A DNA stretch of 9,639 nt from Bacteroidia bacterium (GCA_030433225.1 JAUIMD010000044.1:1-9639), one strand, 5' to 3'; counted from the first letter of the stretch, positions 1 to 6,752 are shown. Translations and numbers: made by a program. The notes: generated by a model from the sequence alone, not told the origin.

Positions 1-561
1 CGCGGCGCGGCGCGGGAGGCGAGCGGTGAGGTTCATCGAGGGCTCCTGCGCCTTGGTCATGTGTACAAAGGGGGCATGTATTTTTATAGGTTGCTGCTTT
101 TCGGCTCCCATAACGGTACCTTTGTTAATGGCTTGCTCCATGGCATCAATAAACTCCTGGCGGCAATCTACGTACCCTGAATAATCCACTTCGCTTACGC
201 CAATAAAAATATCACGGGCCTGGATGGCTTCGGCCAGTGAAGCGGCAACCGACAGAAAAACCATGTTGCGGGCAGGAACGTAGGTGACCGGAATATCTTT
301 TCGGTGTACGTCTCCTTTTTCCAACTCCATGGAGGTATCGGTAAGGGAGGAGCCGCCCCAATCGCTTAGTTTCAACTCCACCACTTTATGTGCTGCCACC
401 CCGGCTTGCTTCGCCAGTTTTTTAGCAAGGTTTAGCTCTACCCGGTGGCGCTGCCCGTAATCAAACGACAGGGCTGTAACCTGAAAACCTTTGCTTTTTG
501 CCAGGTAAAGGGCTGTGGCAGAATCCAATCCGCCGGATAATAATACAACCGCTTTTTTCAT
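1..561 (-). CDS. queC: 7-cyano-7-deazaguanine synthase QueC, partial (3' end missing)
   Basis: QueC converts 7-carboxy-7-deazaguanine to preQ0 using ATP and ammonia, in the cytosolic queuosine pathway. The N-terminus (MKKAVVLLSGGLDSATALYL) carries the PP-loop ATP-binding motif SGGLDS at residues 9-14. Further family features are SFDYGQRH at about 32-39, VPARNMVFLS at about 93-102, GVSEVDYSGYVDCR at about 120-133, and HAPFVHMTKAQE at about 162-173. The ATG at 561 is secure because an in-frame TGA lies 9 bases upstream. About 172 residues are QueC-like. After MTKAQE the frame stays open to the window edge but reads PSMNLTARLPRRAA, which is not QueC, where an IxLGxxLGVD-type helix is expected. 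The C-terminal zinc-binding cysteines are therefore absent. I suspect a chimeric contig end rather than a true C-terminus. The leader holds a candidate preQ1-type aptamer. Identification is confident for residues 1-172 only. Confidence 0.93.
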   Translation of the reverse strand, partial: MKKAVVLLSGGLDSATALYLAKSKGFQVTALSFDYGQRHRVELNLAKKLAKQAGVAAHKVVELKLSDWGGSSLTDTSMELEKGDVHRKDIPVTYVPARNMVFLSVAASLAEAIQARDIFIGVSEVDYSGYVDCRQEFIDAMEQAINKGTVMGAEKQQPIKIHAPFVHMTKAQEPSMNLTARLPRRAA

Positions 562-689
562 GATTGTTCAATAGTATTTTACGCGTTGTTGTTGCCCGCA
601 AAAACGACATCCACCCGAAACAGGAAAACTATGGAAAGTTGGAGAAATTGCCCTGCCTGAAATGGCACAGCACGAAAGGTATCTGCTTT

Positions 690-734
690 ATTCCTAGTTT
701 TTTTTAGAGACAGGATGGATTTCGAACTGTCTGC
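690..734 (-). promoter_or_regulatory. Candidate preQ1-I-like riboswitch aptamer in the queC leader
   Basis: Read on the minus strand, AGACAG (732-727) pairs perfectly with CTGTCT (713-708) around a 13-base loop (TTCGAAATCCATC). The tail that follows is CTAAAAAAAACTAGGAAT (707-690). PreQ1-I aptamers are a short hairpin with a loop starting UUC, a cytosine just before the 3' arm, and an A-rich tail ending CUA or AAGG that docks on the hairpin and pairs with the loop. All these elements are present: C at 714 sits where the ligand-binding cytosine belongs, and loop UCC (719-717) can pair with tail GGA (694-692). The aptamer begins just after the transcription start predicted from the -7 element at 747-754. 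Against it, the tail ends about 130 bases before the queC start, I see no clear terminator between them, and the loop-tail pairing is only 3 bp. Confidence 0.45.
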
Positions 735-746
735 TTAAAGGCGCCG

Positions 747-754
747 CAAATATA
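747..754 (-). promoter_or_regulatory. Putative Bacteroidota -7 promoter element for queC
   Basis: TATATTTG on the minus strand matches the Bacteroidota -7 consensus TAnnTTTG exactly. No convincing TTTG lies 19-21 bases upstream, so the -33 half is weak. It sits just past the stop codon of the upstream metalloprotease gene. A start near 740 would place the candidate aptamer at the extreme 5' end of the queC transcript. Confidence 0.45.
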
Positions 755-779
755 ATAAAACTTTTGGGAGTATGGGGTG

Positions 780-1439
780 TTAAAATTCGCTGGATAAATT
801 CCCCAGTTTCACCTCTTGTATGGCGTCTAAAATATCGTCTTGTTGCATGTAAAACTGCTTTTTAAACAGCTTGTAGCTTTGTGGCACATGCGGGTGCTCC
901 TGTATATACGAAGCCCACTCGTACAAATGGTTGCCTAGGCCTGCTTCCACCGTTATCAAGTCAATGTATTTTTCGTAGGATTCGTGGTACCCGGGAAAGG
1001 CATAGCCAATGCCGCGCCCCATAATTTGAAAGGCATTCAGGCCTTTATAGTCCACAATGTGTGCCAGCTCGTGCCCGAATAAACCTACCCGTGCTTCATA
1101 CGGAATGTCATCAATTAAAATCTCCTGGTTATCGGTGCGGTTGTTGATGCGAATAATGTATTCCCGGTTTTCCTTCTTTTTAAACAGCACTGATGCTAAC
1201 GTAGGGCGAACATTCAGGGTAGTTTTTATTTTGGCTTGCTTAAACTGAATATTTTGGTCGGCAAGCTCAGGATAAAATTCCATTGCCCGTAAAAAAGAGG
1301 CTTTTAGATGTTCGGGTATGCCGCTCGCATCTTGCACAACCGTATTGGGTTGTGGAGTGGTGTACCCATTAAACCGGTCTTCGGAAAACGAAACAAAAGC
1401 GATGGCGAGAAGGAAAAAGGAAACAATAAATAGACGCAT
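780..1439 (-). CDS. Exported HExxH putative zinc metalloprotease, function unknown
   Basis: This 219-residue protein starts with a signal peptide (charged MR, hydrophobic core 3-18, likely cleavage after about residue 19 at SFS/ED), so it probably acts in the periplasm or at the cell surface. GHELAHIVDY at 122-131 contains the HExxH zinc motif (H123, E124, H127). A downstream glutamate in DLITVEAGLG (E165) could be the third ligand, as in gluzincins. Residues 20-110 look like an ordinary soluble domain without a motif I recognise. I cannot assign a named family or substrate. The ATG at 1439 is supported by a good promoter ending about 20 bases upstream and by the signal peptide beginning immediately. 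It is divergent from the etf operon and upstream of queC on the same strand, with a 218-base gap that has its own promoter element. A non-enzymatic HExxH protein cannot be excluded. Confidence 0.75.
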   Translation of the reverse strand: MRLFIVSFFLLAIAFVSFSEDRFNGYTTPQPNTVVQDASGIPEHLKASFLRAMEFYPELADQNIQFKQAKIKTTLNVRPTLASVLFKKKENREYIIRINNRTDNQEILIDDIPYEARVGLFGHELAHIVDYKGLNAFQIMGRGIGYAFPGYHESYEKYIDLITVEAGLGNHLYEWASYIQEHPHVPQSYKLFKKQFYMQQDDILDAIQEVKLGNLSSEF

Positions 1440-1462
1440 ACAACAGACTTTTATTCAGGGGA

Positions 1463-1494
1463 CAAAATTAGGGCATTAATGTCAGCGAGCCAAA
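1463..1494 (-). promoter_or_regulatory. Bacteroidota-type promoter for the HExxH protein
   Basis: On the minus strand TTTG (1494-1491) is followed after 20 bases by TAATTTTG (1470-1463). This fits the Bacteroidota consensus of TTTG, 19-21 bases, TAnnTTTG. Initiation would fall near 1456, giving a leader of only about 16 bases before the ATG at 1439. Confidence 0.6.
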
Positions 1495-1496
1495 AA

Positions 1497-1528
1497 TTAG
1501 GATGTCAACGAATGTCAACTTATCCTAA
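1497..1528. repeat. Inverted repeat enclosing two direct repeats, possible operator
   Basis: TTAGGAT (1497-1503) and ATCCTAA (1522-1528) form a perfect 7-bp inverted repeat. Inside and overlapping it, ATGTCAAC occurs twice (1502-1509 and 1512-1519), 10 bp apart, so on the same face of the helix. A degenerate third copy, ATGTCAGC, lies at 1479-1486. The array lies between two divergent promoters, upstream of the -33 element of the etf operon and next to the minus-strand -33 element. A regulator site is an inference. Confidence 0.45.
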
Positions 1529-1543
1529 ATGCGCCAATTGTGA

Positions 1544-1559
1544 TGTGTTTTATAACACA
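1544..1559. repeat. Short inverted repeat in the etf upstream region
   Basis: TGTGTT and AACACA form a perfect 6-bp inverted repeat around TTAT. It lies 30 bases upstream of the likely -33 element of the etf promoter. It could be a regulator site. It is AT-rich with no T-run, so it is not a terminator. Confidence 0.35.
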
Positions 1560-1588
1560 AGGGATACGGACTATTTAGAGCCATTATA

Positions 1589-1619
1589 CTTGTTTGCGCT
1601 TGTTTCTCGGCTAAATTTG
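1589..1619 (+). promoter_or_regulatory. Bacteroidota-type promoter for the etfB-etfA-acd operon
   Basis: CTTG (1589-1592) is followed by exactly 19 bases and then TAAATTTG (1612-1619), a full match to TAnnTTTG. Initiation would fall near 1625, leaving a leader of about 80 bases before etfB at 1707. A second TTTG at 1593-1596 gives a less usual 15-base spacing. Confidence 0.6.
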
Positions 1620-1706
1620 CTTGTTTGATTTATGTATAAAAGCTTTTAAATCAGCGTGATTTGTAAAATCATTCTAAATAACAAAAGCGTAATTCAAATT
1701 TAAATT

Positions 1707-2579
1707 ATGGGATTAAAAATTATTGTATTGGCAAAGCAGGTTCCTGATACCCGCAATGTAGGGAAAGACGCCATGAAGGCAGACGGAACAGTAAACAGGG
1801 CGGCACTCCCTGCCATTTTCAACCCTGAAGACCTCAATGCGCTGGAACAGGCCTTACGCATTAAACAGCGGGTAAAAGGTAGCACTGTTACGCTTTTAAC
1901 CATGGGCCCCGGCAGAGCCTCAGAAGTGATTCGCGAAGGTTTGTTTCGCGGAGCAGATGATGGGTACCTGCTCACCGACAGAGCTTTTGCCGGTGCGGAT
2001 ACCCTGGCCACCTCGTATGCCATTTCGCTTGCCATAAAAAAACTGGGAAAATGCGACCTGATTTTAGCCGGACGACAAGCTATTGATGGGGATACGGCCC
2101 AGGTTGGTCCGCAGGTAGCCGAAAAACTGGGCATGCCACAAATTACCTATGCCGAGGAAATTGTAGAGGTGAATTCCAAAAAAATAGTAGTAAAACGCCG
2201 CCTGGAACGAGGAGTGGAAACCGTTGAAGGTCCCTTGCCCTGCGTGGTAACGGTAAACAGCTCGGCTCCGGTATGCAGACCACGAAATGCACGCTTACTG
2301 ATGAAGTTTAAACATGCCAAAACAGTAACCGAAAGGCAGGAGGCCAACGAGGATTACCTGGAAATGTACCACGATCGCCCCTATTTAAATATTCAGGAAA
2401 TTACGGTGAACGATATTGATGCGGATCGTGAGCAACTGGGGCTGGCAGGTTCGCCCACCAAGGTGAAAAAAATTCAAAACATCGTTTTTCAGGCCAAAGA
2501 CTCAAAAGTGCTGGATGCCACCGACGAAGACATTGAAGGCCTGATGAAAGAACTTATTGCTAACCATACAATTGGGTAG
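1707..2579 (+). CDS. etfB: Electron transfer flavoprotein beta subunit (FixA/EtfB family)
   Basis: EtfB forms a cytosolic heterodimer with EtfA that accepts electrons from acyl-CoA dehydrogenases. The beta subunit usually binds a structural AMP and contacts the dehydrogenase. The N-terminus (KIIVLAKQVPDTRNV) is the typical first strand. AGRQAIDGDTAQVGPQ at 121-136 is the nucleotide-binding segment, and ERGVETVEGPLPCVVTV at about 167-183 is the ETF-beta signature. At 290 residues it is longer than the roughly 250 of classical EtfB. The extra length is in the tail (about 250-290, KIQNIVFQAKDSK onward, ending ANHTIG), which from memory is usual in Bacteroidota versions. ATG at 1707 starts exactly at the conserved N-terminus. 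It is the first gene of the operon, 35 bases ahead of etfA. An electron-bifurcating role is unlikely given the simple dehydrogenase partner. Confidence 0.95.
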   Translation: MGLKIIVLAKQVPDTRNVGKDAMKADGTVNRAALPAIFNPEDLNALEQALRIKQRVKGSTVTLLTMGPGRASEVIREGLFRGADDGYLLTDRAFAGADTLATSYAISLAIKKLGKCDLILAGRQAIDGDTAQVGPQVAEKLGMPQITYAEEIVEVNSKKIVVKRRLERGVETVEGPLPCVVTVNSSAPVCRPRNARLLMKFKHAKTVTERQEANEDYLEMYHDRPYLNIQEITVNDIDADREQLGLAGSPTKVKKIQNIVFQAKDSKVLDATDEDIEGLMKELIANHTIG

Positions 2580-2614
2580 GTGCCGAACTTCCCAATCCAA
2601 ACAAAAGATATACT

Positions 2615-3634
2615 ATGAATAACGTATTTGTTTATCTCGAAATAGAAGATGGGGTGGTGGCCGATGTAAGCCTCGAACTGCTCACCAAAGGACGGTCACT
2701 TGCCAACCAGCTATCGCGTAAATTAGAGGCGGTGGCCATTGGGCACAAGCTAAACGGCATCGAAAAACACGTATTCCCATACGGGGTGGATGTGTTGCAT
2801 ATTGCCGATCATCCACACCTTAGTCCGTTTACAACCTTAACGCACAGCAAAGTGCTTATTGAACTGTTTAAGCAGGAAAAGCCGGAAATTGCCCTAATGG
2901 GCGCCACCAGCATTGGGCGCGATTTGGGGCCACGCGTTTCGTCGGCATTGCACAGTGGATTAACCGCCGATTGTACGGCTTTGGAAATTGGGCCGCACGA
3001 AGATAAGAAGGCCAAAAAAGTGTACGAAAGTTTGCTGTATCAAATTCGCCCGGCCTTTGGTGGAAACATTGTGGCTACCATTATTAACCCGGAGTGCAGG
3101 CCCCAAATGGCCACCGTACGCGAGGGGGTGATGAAAAGCGAAATAGTGGCTGCCGATTACAAAGGCGAAGTAAAGCAGTACGATGCCGCAAAATGGCTTA
3201 CACCGGAAGATTTGGCGGTAAAAATCATTGAGCGCCACATGGAAAAATCAAAAGTCAACATAAAAAACTCGTCCATTGTAGTGGCGGGTGGATATGGTGT
3301 GGGCTCAAAGGCCAATTTCGATTTGCTTTTTGAGTTGGCATCCGTACTGGGTGCCGAAGTAGGTGCATCGAGGGCTGCAGTGGATTCGGGCTTTTGCGAT
3401 AAAAACCGGCAGATTGGGCAAACCGGCGTAACCGTACGGCCAAAACTGTACATTGCATGTGGCATATCCGGCCAAATACAACACGTGGCAGGGATGGAAG
3501 AAAGCGCCATGGTAATTTCGATAAACAGCGATAAAGATGCGCCCATTAACAAAATTGCAGATTATGCCATTGTTGGAAACATGGAAGATGTGGTTCCGAA
3601 AATGATAAAAGCATACAAAGCAAACACCAAGTAA
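2615..3634 (+). CDS. etfA: Electron transfer flavoprotein alpha subunit (FixB/EtfA family)
   Basis: EtfA carries the redox-active FAD of the ETF dimer and passes electrons from the dehydrogenase to ETF:quinone oxidoreductase. The N-terminal alpha/beta domain (residues 1 to about 200) includes ALMGATSIGRDLGPRVSSAL at 93-112 and YQIRPAFGGNIVATI at 142-156. The C-terminal FAD domain follows: VVAGGYGVGSKANFDLL at 222-238, GASRAAVDSGF at 250-260, RQIGQTGVTVRPKLYIACGI at 265-284, SGQIQHVAGM at 285-294, INSDKDAPINKIADYAIVG at 303-321 and VVPKMI at 326-331. These are the expected flavin and adenine contacts in the expected order. Its 339 residues are slightly above the usual 310-330. The ATG at 2615 suits the conserved VFVYLE start. 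It lies 35 bases after etfB and 65 before the dehydrogenase, with no terminator between them. Confidence 0.95.
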   Translation: MNNVFVYLEIEDGVVADVSLELLTKGRSLANQLSRKLEAVAIGHKLNGIEKHVFPYGVDVLHIADHPHLSPFTTLTHSKVLIELFKQEKPEIALMGATSIGRDLGPRVSSALHSGLTADCTALEIGPHEDKKAKKVYESLLYQIRPAFGGNIVATIINPECRPQMATVREGVMKSEIVAADYKGEVKQYDAAKWLTPEDLAVKIIERHMEKSKVNIKNSSIVVAGGYGVGSKANFDLLFELASVLGAEVGASRAAVDSGFCDKNRQIGQTGVTVRPKLYIACGISGQIQHVAGMEESAMVISINSDKDAPINKIADYAIVGNMEDVVPKMIKAYKANTK

Positions 3635-3699
3635 CTTTTAATTTATCAGGGTGCAAGGGTTAGGTGCCCCGCATTCTGACACTATAAAAACGAAATACA

Positions 3700-5409
3700 A
3701 TGGCTAATTTTTTTAACGATAATCCCGACCTGAAATTTCATTTGCAGCATCCGCTAATGAAAAAAATAGTGGCGCTAAAAGAACGCGACTATGCCGAAAA
3801 AGACCTTTTTGATTATGCCCCGATTGATTTTGAAGATGCCATGGACAGTTACGAAAAAGTGCTGGAAGTGGTGGGGGAAGTTTGCGGAGATATAATTGCA
3901 GAAAATGCCGAAAGTGTTGATGCACAAGGTCCAAAGCTGGTGAACGACGGAGTGGAATATGCCGATGGAACCAAAGAAAACATTGAGGCACTGGTGAATG
4001 CCGGGCTTATGGGCATTACACTTCCACGCAAATACAATGGATTAAATTTTTCGGTGGTGCCCTATATCATGGCAGCCGATGTAGTTTCCCGCGCCGATGC
4101 TGGTTTTGTGAACATCTGGGGCCTGCAGGATTGTGCCGAAACCATTAACGAGTTTGCCAGCGATGACCAGAAAGAGCGCTTTTTAACGCGCGTTACGCAG
4201 GGCGAAACCATGGCGATGGACTTGACCGAGCCCGATGCAGGATCGGATTTGCAAGCCGTTATGCTAAAGGCGACTTACAACGAGGAAGAAGACCAATGGT
4301 ACCTAAACGGCGTAAAGCGCTTTATTACCAATGGCGACGGAATGATCAGCCTGGTGCTGGCCCGTACCGAGCAGGGTACTTCGGATGGAAGGGGGCTCTC
4401 CATGTTTATTTATGATAAAAACAGAGGTGGAATGACCGTTCGGCGGATTGAGAATAAGATGGGCATTAAAGGCTCTCCTACCTGCGAGCTGGTATTTAAA
4501 AATGCACCGGCCGAAATTGTGGGTGCGCGCAGAATGGGCCTCATTAAATACGTAATGGCGCTGATGAACGGTGCCCGCCTGGGTATTGGGGCGCAAAGTG
4601 TTGGCGTTTCTGAGGCGGCTTTCCGCGAAGCGTTGGCGTATGCCAAAGAAAGGCGTCAGTTTGGGAAAGCCATCATCGAATTTCCGGCGGTGTATGAAAT
4701 GTTGAGCTTGATGAAGGCCAAGCTGGATGCCTCCCGTACCTTGCTCTACGAAACTGCCCGTTTTGTAGATGTTTATAAAACGTACATGCACATTTCGGAT
4801 GAGCGCACCCTGGAGAAAGACGAGCGTAACGAAATGAAAGTATATCAACGAAAAGCCGACTTACTCACCCCCCTGCTCAAAGGAATGGCAAGTGAATATT
4901 GCAACCAAAATGCTTACGATGCTGTGCAAATTCATGGTGGATCCGGCTTTATGAAGGATTATCCTGTGGAACGTATTTACCGCGATGCCCGCATTACCAG
5001 TATTTATGAAGGAACCACACAACTTCAGGTAGTGGCTGCCATACGCGGGGTAACCACCGGAGGTTACCTTAACCTTATGCGCGACTACGAGGCAGAGGAA
5101 TTACGTGCAGACCTGGTGCCCATGCGCCGTACGTTGATAATGATGACCGACGAATACGAAGAAACCGTGAACGATGTTGTTCGCCGGAAAGACAATGAAT
5201 ACACAGATTTTCATGCCCGCAGAATGGTGGAAATGGCGGGAAATATAATAATGAGCTACCTGCTTTTGCTGGATGCACAACGCGACCCTGTGTACAAAAA
5301 AACAGCCAAGGTGTACCTGGAGTTCGGAAAATCAGAGAACCACAAACGTGCCGATTTTATTTACAATTTTGATGTAGATGATTTGGCCAAATACAAATTC
5401 GAGGCATAA
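3700..5409 (+). CDS. Acyl-CoA dehydrogenase with C-terminal extension, ETF-linked
   Basis: This FAD enzyme introduces the trans-2,3 double bond in an acyl-CoA and reduces ETF, the first step of beta-oxidation or branched-chain acyl-CoA breakdown. The N-terminal helical domain spans about 50-170. The flavin-contacting motif MAMDLTEPDAGSD is at 171-183 and the beta domain reaches about 270. The C-terminal helical domain includes GARLGIGAQSVGVSEAAF at 291-308, ERRQFGKAI at 317-325, and IHGGSGFMKDYPVERIYRDA at 411-430. RITSIYEGTTQLQ at 431-443 places the catalytic base at E437. An insertion rich in charged residues (about 355-385) and an extra domain beyond 450 explain the 569 residues, against about 380 for short-chain enzymes. 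The extension resembles the C-terminal region of longer family members. Chain-length specificity cannot be read from the sequence. Cotranscription with etfB-etfA indicates a dedicated acceptor. The operon ends in a terminator 19 bases downstream. Confidence 0.93.
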   Translation: MANFFNDNPDLKFHLQHPLMKKIVALKERDYAEKDLFDYAPIDFEDAMDSYEKVLEVVGEVCGDIIAENAESVDAQGPKLVNDGVEYADGTKENIEALVNAGLMGITLPRKYNGLNFSVVPYIMAADVVSRADAGFVNIWGLQDCAETINEFASDDQKERFLTRVTQGETMAMDLTEPDAGSDLQAVMLKATYNEEEDQWYLNGVKRFITNGDGMISLVLARTEQGTSDGRGLSMFIYDKNRGGMTVRRIENKMGIKGSPTCELVFKNAPAEIVGARRMGLIKYVMALMNGARLGIGAQSVGVSEAAFREALAYAKERRQFGKAIIEFPAVYEMLSLMKAKLDASRTLLYETARFVDVYKTYMHISDERTLEKDERNEMKVYQRKADLLTPLLKGMASEYCNQNAYDAVQIHGGSGFMKDYPVERIYRDARITSIYEGTTQLQVVAAIRGVTTGGYLNLMRDYEAEELRADLVPMRRTLIMMTDEYEETVNDVVRRKDNEYTDFHARRMVEMAGNIIMSYLLLLDAQRDPVYKKTAKVYLEFGKSENHKRADFIYNFDVDDLAKYKFEA

Positions 5410-5427
5410 AACCACATGAACCAAAGG

Positions 5428-5455
5428 AAGTCCGGCAGCAATGTCGGACTTTTTT
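5428..5455 (+). terminator. Rho-independent terminator of the etf-acd operon
   Basis: AAGTCCGGCA (5428-5437) pairs with TGTCGGACTT (5442-5451), 10 bp with one G-U, around a GCAA tetraloop. A T-run follows at 5450-5455. It overlaps the stop codon of the convergent gene at 5454. Confidence 0.9.
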
Positions 5456-5753
5456 ATTGCTTCTTTTTAGGAATAAAACGGCTCAGGGCTTTCTTCTCAA
5501 ATGCCCAGAAAAATTTGAATTGCCCCAGTAGTGTGCCCACAATCATCAACAATACAAAATACGATGGGGTAACCGTAAAAATATATGTGACGGCTTTTAG
5601 TAAAAACGGGGTGGATTCATCATACCCCAACAGGGCAAAAATGGGTTTGCGTACAAAAATGGTCATGCTTCCCGCTACCGAAAAGGACAAGAAAATCAAA
5701 AACAAACGTACGTCACTCTTTACTTCCCACTTATCTTTTAACTTCTGTAGCAT
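5454..5753 (-). CDS. Small membrane protein, DUF6787-like
   Basis: This 99-residue protein has a basic N-terminus (MLQKLKDKWEVKSD), a hydrophobic segment at about 15-36 and another, long enough to hold one or two helices, at about 50-80. It ends in a very basic tail (PKKKQ). The pattern FxxVGTLLGQFKFFWAFEKK near the C-terminus resembles the Bacteroidota family I know as DUF6787, a single-domain inner-membrane family of unknown function; this assignment is from memory. The charge distribution puts both ends probably in the cytoplasm. The stop codon lies inside the terminator of the convergent etf operon, so the two transcription units are tightly packed. The 93 bases upstream separate it from the divergent cysteine-cluster gene. 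No strong promoter match was found. No function can be assigned from context. Confidence 0.75.
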   Translation of the reverse strand: MLQKLKDKWEVKSDVRLFLIFLSFSVAGSMTIFVRKPIFALLGYDESTPFLLKAVTYIFTVTPSYFVLLMIVGTLLGQFKFFWAFEKKALSRFIPKKKQ

Positions 5754-5828
5754 AATTTCACTTGTTCCGGCAATCCTAACACATCCTCTTTAAGAATGTT
5801 TCATTTCCCGGCTTTTTAAATTTTCTTT

Positions 5829-5854
5829 GTATCCATATTTTTTAGGATGGATAC
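5829..5854 (+). repeat. Inverted repeat spanning the start codon of the YkgJ-like gene
   Basis: GTATCCAT (5829-5836) and ATGGATAC (5847-5854) are a perfect 8-bp inverted repeat with a 10-base loop (ATTTTTTAGG). The ATG at 5847 is the first triplet of the 3' arm and an AGG lies at the end of the loop. If the transcript starts upstream of 5829, the start codon would be base-paired. It could also be an operator or chance. Confidence 0.45.
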
Positions 5855-6377
5855 GTTTGATACAAAATACAATGCCTTGCGCGACAAAATTGATGCAAAG
5901 GTAAGTGCCCTGGAGCAAATTCACAATTCTCACATGAAGTGCAAAGCAGGTTGCTCCATGTGCTGCCGCGAGTATGCCATTCTACCGGTAGAATTTGAAT
6001 CCATCCTAAACCGTTTAAAAAAGGAGGCTTCCCCCGCAATTAACCCGAATTATGGGCCGGATGAGTGTCCTTTTTTGGTTGACCGGCGCTGCAGTATTTA
6101 TAAGAATCGCCCCATTATTTGCCGTACGCATGGCTTACCGCTGCTATTTATGGGCGATGAAAACTGGGAACTTTCTGCCTGCGAACTTAATTTTACCAAG
6201 GTAAAGGAGGATTATTTTTCCTTCGAAAATACCTTTCCACAAGACACCTTTAATAGCGAATTGTTTGTCTTAAATCAGCAATTTGTGAAGAATCAGCCTG
6301 ATTACAAAGAAGCAGGAGACCAGCATTTGGTATCCATACAAAACCTGGCTAAAAACCTTACTCATGGATTGCCGTAG
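5847..6377 (+). CDS. YkgJ-family cysteine-cluster protein
   Basis: This 176-residue soluble protein has the CxxxCxxCC signature (C32, C36, C39, C40 in MKCKAGCSMCCRE), then CPFLVDRRCSIYKNRPIICR with C74, C82 and C92, and a further cysteine at 112. This layout belongs to the YkgJ family (PF03692), thought to hold zinc or an iron-sulfur cluster. Its biochemical role is not established. Residues 115-176 are ordinary soluble sequence with no cysteines. The first 30 residues form a probable amphipathic helix. The ATG at 5847 is the first in frame after the divergent promoter region, and a later start at M30 would leave the cysteine cluster intact but drop the helix. The next gene starts 14 bases before this one ends, so translation is probably coupled. 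No signal peptide is seen. Metal type and partner are unknown. Confidence 0.85.
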   Translation: MDTFDTKYNALRDKIDAKVSALEQIHNSHMKCKAGCSMCCREYAILPVEFESILNRLKKEASPAINPNYGPDECPFLVDRRCSIYKNRPIICRTHGLPLLFMGDENWELSACELNFTKVKEDYFSFENTFPQDTFNSELFVLNQQFVKNQPDYKEAGDQHLVSIQNLAKNLTHGLP

Positions 6378-6603
6378 TGGTTGTGGCGCATGTTGCATAG
6401 CCCCGTCCATCAGTTCAAAAATTCCCGGCATGCCCAACGGAAAACCGGCCGGTATGCCCTGCATTCACCTAACCGATTCGTACCAATGTGGCATTTTTCA
6501 CCATCCTGACCGCCCTTTGGTTTGTGCCCAATTTACCCCCGAAAAAGCATTTTGCGGAAACTCACGGGAAGAAGCCTTGCAAATACTGACTTCACTGCTT
6601 TAA
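6364..6603 (+). CDS. YeiW/UPF0153-like small cysteine-cluster protein
   Basis: This 79-residue protein has eight cysteines: C3, C7, C10 and C11 (CxxxCxxCC), then C33, C42, C54 and C64. The block APSISSKIPGMPNGKPAG at 13-30 followed by PCIHLTDSYQCGIF and RPLVC is, from memory, the hallmark of the E. coli YeiW group (UPF0153), a subset of the CxxCxxCC zinc/iron-chelating superfamily. Length agrees with that group, so it looks complete. Its function is unknown. It overlaps the 3' end of the preceding cysteine-cluster gene by 14 bases in another frame, and its start has no Shine-Dalgarno sequence, so translation is likely coupled to the upstream gene. The close pairing of two paralogous cluster types suggests a shared metal or redox task, which is an inference. 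Confidence 0.88.
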   Translation: MDCRSGCGACCIAPSISSKIPGMPNGKPAGMPCIHLTDSYQCGIFHHPDRPLVCAQFTPEKAFCGNSREEALQILTSLL

Positions 6604-6752
6604 ACTAAAAACCTACCTTTTTATTCCAACCTTTTTTTATGAGGGAAATGAATTAAGGTGCATTGAATGAGTTTATTGAGTGAGGTGACTACCATAAATA
6701 TGTGAGGCGTTTTTCATGGTTTTATGTGATTATTTTTACGGATATAACCCCC

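Noticed and set aside
5416..5793. Plus-strand 125-codon frame downstream of the acyl-CoA dehydrogenase
   Set aside because: It starts inside the operon terminator and is antisense to the membrane protein on the minus strand, whose hydrophobic pattern and ending resemble a known family.
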